Positions 1-5,705 of a DNA stretch of 22,934 bases are shown here, piece after piece. This DNA is from a virus. The DNA is taken from IMG/VR virus record IMGVR_UViG_3300021961_000677, positions 1 through 22,934 of that record. The stretch is one strand, 5' to 3'. A program made the position numbers and the translations under genes. Within the stretch, counting starts at the first letter, position 1. Every line of letters begins with the position of its first letter. The notes beneath the pieces are model-generated. The model had not been told where the DNA came from, made no database searches, and saw nothing but the letters and a program-made list of their open reading frames with translations.

Positions 1-141
1 AACATGACGCAAGTACACCTCGCCCGCAAGATTGGGATGTCCGAAAGGTCGATCCGATACTATGAACAAGGCGGTCGATCCGTCCCGGCTCCGGTCTCTA
101 TCCTCTTAGAGACGTTTCTAGGGGGTCTGGAGCGTGCCTAG
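1..141 (+). CDS. XRE-like helix-turn-helix regulator, C-terminal part (5' end off window)
   Basis: The frame is open from base 1 to a TAG at 139-141. The visible residues read as the second half of a Cro/C1-type DNA-binding fold: an LARKIGMS turn, then a recognition helix with SERSIRYYEQG, then a short C-terminal tail. The spacing of LA..IG.S...I..YE is that of XRE-family repressors. An ATG at bases 4-6 could make it a complete 45-residue protein, but the fold would then lack its first helix, so truncation by the window edge is more likely. It lies 88 bases upstream of the small terminase gene on the same strand. A role as a phage repressor or Cro-like regulator is inferred. Confidence 0.6.
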   Translation, partial: NMTQVHLARKIGMSERSIRYYEQGGRSVPAPVSILLETFLGGLERA

Positions 142-229
142 CTACAATCGGGATAGTTACCTAGCAATTACCCTATATGCCTCTCTATGGGCTTTATACG
201 GGCTTATAGAACTATATAAAGGATAAGAC

Positions 230-763
230 ATGGCCGGACATATTAAACGGCGCACGATTGCGTCAAACTTGGACAAGGTTGGCGAGACCGTCTTGCTGGA
301 AAAGATTGCATCCGGCATGACAATGGCTGGCCTTGCTCGTGAACTGAACATCAGCAACCTATCGCTCTATCATTGGATACGCAAAGACCCAGACCGAGAA
401 GAACGATTCAGACAGGCTCGGACAATCGCGGCGGATCAATGGGCGGATGAGTGCCTCGACATTGCCGACGCCTCGGACAGTGTATCGGCTAACGCTGACA
501 GGCTTAAGATCGAAACGCGCAAATGGTTGGCGGGGGTTACTGCTCCGGATAAGTTCCAAGCCAAGCCGACCGCAGCGGTCCAAGTCAACGTGAACCAACT
601 TCACCTTGATGCACTGCGCCAGCTAAACTTGGCGTCATCAAATCCTCATGACCAAATCGAGCATATCGAGGAAGAGATCACCATAGACATCACCCCACCC
701 AAGCAAGTCGGCTCTCATAACCTCGATGCGGACGACTTGCCGGGTGTGTTTGACGAAGATTAA
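230..763 (+). CDS. terS: Terminase small subunit, Sf6 gp1-like
   Basis: This 177-residue protein should recognise the packaging site and load the large terminase. Residues 20-52 form a helix-turn-helix (MTMAGLARELNIS followed by LYHWIRKDP). Residues 60-110 match the Sf6-type core: a helix with ARTIAADQWADECLDIAD, then NADRLKIETRKWLAGVTAPDKF. That R.K.E.RKW...P.KF pattern is characteristic of the family. The acidic C-terminal tail (ending DDLPGVFDED) is plausible for contact with the large subunit. The start is supported by AAAGGA six bases before the ATG. No large terminase gene follows: the next gene is convergent, so the usual terS-terL pair is broken here. The family call is strong; the gene name follows from it. 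Confidence 0.8.
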   Translation: MAGHIKRRTIASNLDKVGETVLLEKIASGMTMAGLARELNISNLSLYHWIRKDPDREERFRQARTIAADQWADECLDIADASDSVSANADRLKIETRKWLAGVTAPDKFQAKPTAAVQVNVNQLHLDALRQLNLASSNPHDQIEHIEEEITIDITPPKQVGSHNLDADDLPGVFDED

Positions 764-775
764 CGGAAAACTGCC

Positions 776-1060
776 ATCCGTGCACGGTTTGAGAGGGTCC
801 GTGCACGGTTCGGGCCGGGTTTGGGGCCGGGTTTAAGCACGCATTTCCGCCAATGTGCACGGAGTGCACGGTTTGTCGGCGCATTAGTCCCCATAAATAA
901 GTAACAGTGTAATATGACACTTCTAACACTGTTACTTACGTGAGAGCGGATTAACTTTTTTAAACCCGGCACTCCGTGCACATCCTTAGATTTCCGCCAT
1001 TTTATCTGGCCCTAAACCGTGCACCAACCATGCACGGACCCTCTCAAACCGTGCACGGAT
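776..1060. repeat. 285-bp concentric imperfect palindrome with GTGCAC repeats
   Basis: Three inverted-repeat pairs share one axis at base 918. The outer pair, 776-805 with 1031-1060, is a perfect 30-bp match. The middle pair, 853-867 with 969-983, is perfect over 15 bp and extends to 874/962 with two mismatches. The inner pair, 898-910 with 926-938, is perfect over 13 bp around a 15-base AT-rich loop. The arms stay in register with no indels. GTGCAC occurs at 780, 801, 855, 864, 976, 1019 and 1051, with a one-base variant at 1030. The flanks are GC-rich and the centre (about 890-965) is AT-rich. The block sits between the convergent terS and DUF3310 genes and no convincing ORF covers it. An origin, terminus or multi-site operator are all possible. 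Confidence 0.9.
898..938. repeat. Central 13-bp hairpin of the palindrome
   Basis: TAAGTAACAGTGT at 898-910 is the exact reverse complement of 926-938, leaving a 15-base loop. It is the innermost element of the palindrome. Either RNA strand could fold here, so it might act as a weak bidirectional terminator between the convergent genes. The T-run on the plus strand (about 954-960) is too far from the stem for a standard intrinsic terminator. Confidence 0.8.
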
Positions 1061-1062
1061 TT

Positions 1063-1087
1063 AAAAAAAGGGAGCCGAAGCCCCCTT
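1063..1087 (-). terminator. Rho-independent terminator of the leftward early operon
   Basis: Read on the minus strand, a GGGGGC/GCTCCC stem (one G-U pair) closes a TTCG tetraloop and is followed by seven T. The C(UUCG)G loop and U-run are the classic intrinsic-terminator form. The stem begins at the stop codon of the DUF3310 gene (1086-1088), so it ends the leftward operon before the palindrome. Confidence 0.9.
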
Positions 1088-1370
1088 AGTCTGCTTTACG
1101 TTCACGTAAACTTATGAGCCGGTCGAGATACCATCGGGCCTTCTTTAAGTCCTCAATCGGCTTCCCCTTCCTCTCATAGCGCCACATATATTTCATGATG
1201 TTGCCCTTGAGGTAGCCAGCAAATGCCTCCGGAGCCATCGACGCTTCGATCCCTTCGATAGCCTCGATGCCTCCGGTCTTATAGTGCGGTGGGCTATTGA
1301 CCACATCGACACTCTGCTCGTTAAGCATATCCCTCACTTCCTTATATCGCATAAAATCATTCCCATACAT
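1086..1370 (-). CDS. DUF3310 protein (T7 gp1.7-related domain)
   Basis: This 94-residue protein consists almost wholly of a DUF3310 domain: VNSPPHYKTGGIEAIEGIEA, then GYLKGNIMKYMWRYERKGK, then DLKKARWYLDRLI. The domain forms the C-terminal part of T7 gp1.7, a nucleotide kinase, and occurs as a stand-alone protein in many phages. A role in nucleotide metabolism is therefore possible but not shown for the short form. The start codon overlaps the stop of the primase gene (TAATG), which suggests translational coupling. Internal ATGs at residues 7 and 15 are alternatives; the latter has AAGGAAG upstream and would begin just before the domain. A strong terminator follows. Confidence 0.8.
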   Translation of the reverse strand: MYGNDFMRYKEVRDMLNEQSVDVVNSPPHYKTGGIEAIEGIEASMAPEAFAGYLKGNIMKYMWRYERKGKPIEDLKKARWYLDRLISLRERKAD

Positions 1371-3847
1371 TACACATCATCCCTATCATCTGCTTTGAAG
1401 TTAATCTCAACGCCAAAGAAATCGTCCGACCCTTCATCGATCATGGCGTTGATGATCATGTGGTCTGCATCGCCAATGAGAAGTTCAAGACCGCGGAACA
1501 CACGCTTCGTTCGTGTCGCCCGGTCCCTTGTGGCATCATAGCCATGCGTCTTCATCTCGCCATTGAACTTACGCTGCGACCACTCCTTGCCCTTGGCTTC
1601 GTTGTTATCCTTGCACCAGTCACGGAAGTCATTGAACGCCTCATTGGTGGTCATCTCATTGTCTTCGCCAGCCACGCAACGCTCCGTGATCCAGCGGGCC
1701 AATGCGTCCTCTCCTGCGAGATACTCATCGGTAGCTTGAATTACGACCTGTGGCGGGTTCAACCCTTCAGCCATCCATGCCTTCGCGCCTTCGATAATCC
1801 ACGCCAAGATGGCTGGATATTCTTCTTTTAGCTTGTCGGGCAGGTCCATATCCTTACGAACTGGTTTGGTGTCGAAGGGTATGAGGTGCATACGACGCCG
1901 CATAGCGTCATCCACATTAGTTATCTCTGGCTTCGTATTGCCTGCAATAACCAACGTGAACTGCGGCTCGAACTCAAACAAATCCTGACGCATGAAACGC
2001 GCACTGATCTTGTCCCCGCCAGTCAGCGACTTGACCTTGGCTTCGTCCCACCTGCGCGACGGGTCGATTTCCTGCGCGTGAACGAGCCTTGCGCCCATCA
2101 ACGACGCCAACTCTGTAGGGTGACGCTGATTGTTCGACGCCAAGAACACGTCCGCACTGGCCACGGTGGCATAATCGCCAAGGATGTTGCCTATCGCACC
2201 AAGGAACGTCCCTTTGCCATTGCCCCCGGACCCGTGGGCGAAGGCGAGTACATGCTCCTTCGTACTACCCGTAGCCGAATAGCCAGCCAACCTTTGAAGG
2301 TAAGAGATCATCTCGCTATCACCGTTGCACGCCTCATTAAGGAACGCCTGCCATTGCGGGGCTGGCTTGCTGAAGTCCGCCTCGACCGATGTGCATTTTG
2401 TGCACATGCGAGAACGGTCATGGGGGAGCAATGCCCCCGTCTTCAGGTCTACCATCCCCGACCGGGTGTTGAGGATATAGATGTCCGCGTCTAGCTGTTC
2501 CGTCGTGGCCTGCATGGACGGCTCGACTGCCGCCAGCTTCGCTACGTTTGCAATCACATTGTACGACGCCACACGCTGCGCGATCCGCTCACCCTTTTGC
2601 GGGCTGTCAATGTGCTGCAATGCTTCAGCCGACGCATTCGCGCAGACCTTGCGGACGATGGACAGGTGCTTGTTCGCCACGTCCTTGGCCCACTTGTTAC
2701 CATCCCATGCGACCCAGCCCATGCCGCCCACAACGTATCGTATATCCGAAACGTGTAGCCGAGCAACGCGCTGCGCCAATGCAATGTCGCTGTACTCAAT
2801 CGGTGTTTCGCCCGCAGACGCTACCATGCCGAAGTCTTCATCGCTGAAGTCCGTCACATCGAACTCATCGACCTCGCGTTTGTAGCCAAAGGTCGCAGCC
2901 TTACCCGCCAGCCAGTCCCAGCCCAACTCATAGGGCGGGTGCATACGACCGAAGTCTGCTTCGATAGTATCGAGCGAGTTAACGCCGTCTTCCCAACGCT
3001 CGGCCCAGCCTGCGAATATCTCGAACGCATCCGGCTCATGGTCTGGGCCACACGCCGCCTTGATGGCGTAGCCCATGCGGATATAGTCATCGCGGTCAGG
3101 GAAATGCTCGGTCTTATTCGGGATGGCCGCTACCGCAGCCGCTACATGGGTAATGCTTGGCGCGGTGAGCGACGCCTGATCGACGGACTGCCGCTCGACT
3201 GCCTTCTGCGCCGTCTTATCCGCGTGGATAATCTCGCAGCCCATCATCTCCAACGTCTCCGTCAGATCGGCGAAGAACTGCTCAATCTTTTCCCGCGTTA
3301 CCTTCTTCAAGCCAGCCGGGCCACGTGCCTCCAAGTCCACATCAAGACTGTACGGTTCCTTAGTGATAGGATGGATACCGCCGATGACGTACTGCTGCCC
3401 GTCACCTAGAAATTCTACAAGCTGCTCGACGCCCCGGTCATCGCGGAACCGCACCTGCATCCGGCCAATCTTTTCATCGGTGCGATACATGAACAGCCGC
3501 TTGGGGAAACGACCGATACGCATAGGGGCTTTGCCCAATGCCTTCACCGCCATATCACCAATGACCCTAGCCAGCCCCTCGTTGACAACATCAATGTCAA
3601 CCGCAGGATATTTGCTTGCCTTCAAGCCGATATTAGCATGGCTGCGGTCCCACCTTTCCACATCGTTAGATGTTGGCACATAGTCCTGCCAGCCGTAGCC
3701 GCCCCATGTGCCCTGTGCATTCTGCCGACCGGGTGCTTTGCCTGCCTGATCCGCTTGGATTTTAGACATGGCCGACAACTCGGCGTTCGGCGGGATGACG
3801 GACACGAGATCGGTGAACCCAATCTCATACAGTGTCTTAAATTTCAT
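1370..3847 (-). CDS. Primase-helicase: Prim-Pol domain plus D5/P4-type SF3 helicase
   Basis: This 825-residue protein should prime and unwind DNA at the replication fork. The N-terminal part looks like an archaeo-eukaryotic-type primase/polymerase: a DxD pair at D84/D86 (YPAVDIDVV), E145, and the GGIHP motif with H159. A PriCT-like linker follows at about 232-316 (DRDDYIRMGYAIK, then ELGWDWLAGKA). The C-terminal half is a superfamily 3 helicase with a D5_N-like region from about 370, Walker A GSGGNGKGT (539-547, K545), Walker B around LVHAQEID (588-595), sensor 1 AGNTKPE, and arginines in DDAMRRRMH as finger candidates. The length is typical of such fusions. It starts on a TAATG overlap with the upstream small gene and has GGGAG eight bases before the ATG. 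Confidence 0.92.
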   Translation of the reverse strand: MKFKTLYEIGFTDLVSVIPPNAELSAMSKIQADQAGKAPGRQNAQGTWGGYGWQDYVPTSNDVERWDRSHANIGLKASKYPAVDIDVVNEGLARVIGDMAVKALGKAPMRIGRFPKRLFMYRTDEKIGRMQVRFRDDRGVEQLVEFLGDGQQYVIGGIHPITKEPYSLDVDLEARGPAGLKKVTREKIEQFFADLTETLEMMGCEIIHADKTAQKAVERQSVDQASLTAPSITHVAAAVAAIPNKTEHFPDRDDYIRMGYAIKAACGPDHEPDAFEIFAGWAERWEDGVNSLDTIEADFGRMHPPYELGWDWLAGKAATFGYKREVDEFDVTDFSDEDFGMVASAGETPIEYSDIALAQRVARLHVSDIRYVVGGMGWVAWDGNKWAKDVANKHLSIVRKVCANASAEALQHIDSPQKGERIAQRVASYNVIANVAKLAAVEPSMQATTEQLDADIYILNTRSGMVDLKTGALLPHDRSRMCTKCTSVEADFSKPAPQWQAFLNEACNGDSEMISYLQRLAGYSATGSTKEHVLAFAHGSGGNGKGTFLGAIGNILGDYATVASADVFLASNNQRHPTELASLMGARLVHAQEIDPSRRWDEAKVKSLTGGDKISARFMRQDLFEFEPQFTLVIAGNTKPEITNVDDAMRRRMHLIPFDTKPVRKDMDLPDKLKEEYPAILAWIIEGAKAWMAEGLNPPQVVIQATDEYLAGEDALARWITERCVAGEDNEMTTNEAFNDFRDWCKDNNEAKGKEWSQRKFNGEMKTHGYDATRDRATRTKRVFRGLELLIGDADHMIINAMIDEGSDDFFGVEINFKADDRDDV

Positions 3848-4068
3848 TAGTGCAACTCCCTTTTTTCAATTTGGTCCCGCCTCTGCATCAATATGTCTAT
3901 TGCTGCGTCGATGGCGTAGACCGCGAAGTCTGGTTCGGCTTCGTCTAGTATTTTGTAGGCGGCTGTTGTTAATATTACGCCGCGTTCAAAGTCTTCTTCG
4001 AAACCGATGATGAATACTGGAACAAACTCAACCTGTTGTTCTTCATCAGTCCATCTTATCTTGGTCAT
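3847..4068 (-). CDS. Hypothetical 73-residue acidic protein
   Basis: No family is recognised. The protein is small and acidic in its first half (WTDEEQQVEF, GFEEDFERG), with a predicted helix near the C-terminus (YAIDAAIDILMQRRDQIEKRE). There is no signal peptide or membrane segment. The start is supported by AAGGA eight bases upstream. Its stop codon overlaps the primase start (TAATG), so it is translated in the early operon and is probably coupled to the primase. Its position fits a replication accessory or host-takeover protein, but no function can be assigned. Confidence 0.65.
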   Translation of the reverse strand: MTKIRWTDEEQQVEFVPVFIIGFEEDFERGVILTTAAYKILDEAEPDFAVYAIDAAIDILMQRRDQIEKRELH

Positions 4069-4070
4069 TA

Positions 4071-4289
4071 CTATATCCTTCCGAAGACACTCCGGCCAGT
4101 GTAAGAAGCCTGATTGTCTGCATGGATTCGGCGGGTGCTTCTGCCAGCCAGAAGCGACTGGACATAGAGCAGAAGTTCGTAGGCATCAATCTCACCTTCG
4201 ATTTTTATTCGGTTACCATCCCGGCTGGTGTAGCCACGTGTGTTATTGTCGAGCCACTCGGCCAGTTGTGCTGCTTGTACCTGTTTCAT
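4071..4289 (-). CDS. Hypothetical 72-residue protein
   Basis: The family is not recognised. The N-terminal stretch (MKQVQAAQLAEWLDNNTRG) looks helical, the middle has alternating charged and hydrophobic residues (GNRIKIEGEIDAYELLLYVQ), and the C-terminal third is basic and polar. It starts by ATGA overlap with the preceding gene, with GGGAG eight bases upstream, and ends two bases before the next start. It is part of the tightly packed early operon. Confidence 0.6.
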   Translation of the reverse strand: MKQVQAAQLAEWLDNNTRGYTSRDGNRIKIEGEIDAYELLLYVQSLLAGRSTRRIHADNQASYTGRSVFGRI

Positions 4290-4639
4290 TTGCTCTTCTC
4301 CCTTATCTCAAAGCCAAGCGCGTCCAGTGCGGCGCGGAGTGATGGTTCGGAATTATTGATGTAAGCGTCACCCCATCCAGCCTTTTTCATCGCAGCCACC
4401 AGCGGGTCAGGCTTGGGCGTGGGGAGGATGAATTCGGCGAACCTACTATTAGCCGGAACGTACCCTCCTCCGTAATAGTCACGCAGCGCATCGCTCACCT
4501 TCTGCCGGAAGGCTTCGTGTTGTTCGATGGCGCGGCGAAGCGCCGTGCATAAATCTTTATGCGGTGCAGTGTCCACGTTTTCGCATTTGTAAAGGGACAC
4601 CTCATTCAGTAGCACCAGTGCTTTGTCTTCAGTTGTCAT
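4286..4639 (-). CDS. Hypothetical 117-residue early protein
   Basis: No family is recognised. It has a helical N-terminal half with a Cys and His pair (LYKCENVDTAPHKDLC), a central helix (LRRAIEQHEAFRQKVSDALR), a YYGGGY turn, and a C-terminal helix (EPSLRAALDALGFEI). The frame stays open upstream to 4723, but I chose the ATG at 4637-4639. It has AAGGAGA upstream at good spacing and forms an ATGA overlap with the small gene before it, whereas the longer reading would run through that gene out of frame. Confidence 0.65.
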   Translation of the reverse strand: MTTEDKALVLLNEVSLYKCENVDTAPHKDLCTALRRAIEQHEAFRQKVSDALRDYYGGGYVPANSRFAEFILPTPKPDPLVAAMKKAGWGDAYINNSEPSLRAALDALGFEIREKSK

Positions 4640-4791
4640 TTCAAATGATCTCCTTCTGCAATCCGATCCGCCAGCCAACGTGTGTTGCGCTCGAACATGT
4701 TCATCTTGCCAGTGCGAAGCCAAGCAATGATGGCATCCTTCTCGTTGACGACAGGCGGTTTCTCTTCATTAGTTTTTGTTGGACGTGTCAT
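4636..4791 (-). CDS. Small 51-residue hypothetical protein
   Basis: This short gene reads MTRPTKTNEEKPPVV, then NEKDAIIAWLRTGKM, then FERNTRWLADRIAEGDHLK. Its ATG forms a TAATG overlap with the stop of the upstream regulator gene and has AAGGAG at eight to nine bases. Its TGA overlaps the next ATG. Without it a 150-base gap would break an otherwise continuous operon, so it is very likely a real gene. The charged, helical composition gives no function. Confidence 0.7.
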   Translation of the reverse strand: MTRPTKTNEEKPPVVNEKDAIIAWLRTGKMNMFERNTRWLADRIAEGDHLK

Positions 4792-5561
4792 TAGATTAAC
4801 TCCTTAACCTTAAATCCTTTTGCTTCAGCGTAGGCGATGAGGTCGTCGAGCCACATGATGCCTTTGCCTGAAACAAAATACTGATTGATGCCCCGAAAGG
4901 GTACATTCTTTATGTCGCCCCATGTGTGCGACGACTGCTCATACATCTTTATATCTGCACGGTGGACCGATGGATGAGTCCGGCGCAGAAAGTTAGCTGC
5001 TTCAGCCGCAATCAATTTCGTGTGGCCGGAGAACTCACGCCGAGCAACTGGCTCATCTCCTTTGACTTCAGCCGGAACAAACCTATCCGTTTTCGCGTAC
5101 CATTCCGCCTTTGGTATAGAGGCAATACCTGTTTCCTTAAGCCAGCCCTTAACCGTTCTACGGTCACTGCCGTATAAACGCATAAGCGCAGCGCAGGTCA
5201 TAGTCGGGGCCATCGTGCGAAAGTTATCTGGCACGGCCTTCTTCCTTCCGCTTGAACTGACAAGGACTTCCGTAAGTTTAAGTTCGTCCATCCAACGAAG
5301 GACCACCGACCTAATCCGGCCATAATGTTTAACGAGTTGCGTTACGTTCATGGTCCTTGCCATCTCCCTTAGATCATCTGGCGGTGGCGATTTGTGCGAA
5401 ACGAACTCTCGCTTCAGCCCTATCTTTCTACGCCGCGTATCAACGGCGTCGGCAGAACGGCCAAGCACCTCTCCAATCTGCGGGTACGTCAGATTTTTAT
5501 GGTAAAGTTCTGTGAGAATAGCGTCCTCTTCAGGTCGCCACGGGGTAAAACTCTTGGACAT
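4791..5561 (-). CDS. Multi-repeat helix-turn-helix protein, Myb/GcrA-like N-terminus
   Basis: This is probably a DNA-binding regulator at the head of the leftward early operon. Residues 8-49 form a Myb/SANT or GcrA-like module (WRPEEDAILTELY, YPQIGEVLGRSADAV, TRRRKIGLK). Two further copies of a second HTH-like unit follow at about 60-96 and 110-146; both run PD..R.MA.TM....L...YG...R.V..W. The last 100 residues, including WGDIKNVPFRGINQYF and IMWLDDLIAYAEAKGF, are not recognised. The start at 5559-5561 has GAGG at six bases. The frame is open to a GTG at 5640-5642, which would add 27 residues, and an ATG at 5571-5573 is also possible. It is divergent from the polymerase gene. Confidence 0.7.
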   Translation of the reverse strand: MSKSFTPWRPEEDAILTELYHKNLTYPQIGEVLGRSADAVDTRRRKIGLKREFVSHKSPPPDDLREMARTMNVTQLVKHYGRIRSVVLRWMDELKLTEVLVSSSGRKKAVPDNFRTMAPTMTCAALMRLYGSDRRTVKGWLKETGIASIPKAEWYAKTDRFVPAEVKGDEPVARREFSGHTKLIAAEAANFLRRTHPSVHRADIKMYEQSSHTWGDIKNVPFRGINQYFVSGKGIMWLDDLIAYAEAKGFKVKELI

Positions 5562-5705
5562 AATCTCCCTCATTTGTTTGTTGCCTCTCTTGGGTGGCAC
5601 AGGTTCAATATCGAATGCAAGAACTTTTTTTGTTGACGACACTATGCGACTTGTGCCAGCTATATGGAAAGCAAACGTGACGCCGACGAAAAAGAGGGAA
5701 CGAGT
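5562..5705. promoter_or_regulatory. Divergent early control region (inferred)
   Basis: The leftward primase operon and the rightward polymerase operon both begin here, so promoters in both directions are expected. The region includes an A/T tract near 5624-5631 and a TTGACG at 5633-5638, but no well-spaced -10 partner is visible. If the leftward gene starts at the GTG at 5642, the gap shrinks to about 60 bases. The call rests on gene layout rather than on a clear motif. Confidence 0.35.

Noticed and set aside
690-981. Two minus-strand ORFs of 79 and 73 residues over the palindrome
   Set aside because: They run through the repeat block in different frames, lack ribosome sites and family features, and are Arg/Pro-rich as expected from random reading of GC-rich repeats.
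776-1060. Protelomerase (hairpin telomere) site as a firm call
   Set aside because: The symmetry is suggestive, but the centre is a 15-base non-palindromic loop rather than an uninterrupted palindrome, and no protelomerase gene is in the window.
1886-2494. Plus-strand ORF of 202 residues opposite the primase gene
   Set aside because: It is antisense to the conserved helicase domain, Arg-rich, and shows no family pattern; it is a shadow of the real gene.
5633-5666. Sigma-70 promoter with TTGACG as -35
   Set aside because: The only TATA-like partner (5661-5666) is at 22-base spacing, too long for a normal promoter, so only the region is noted.
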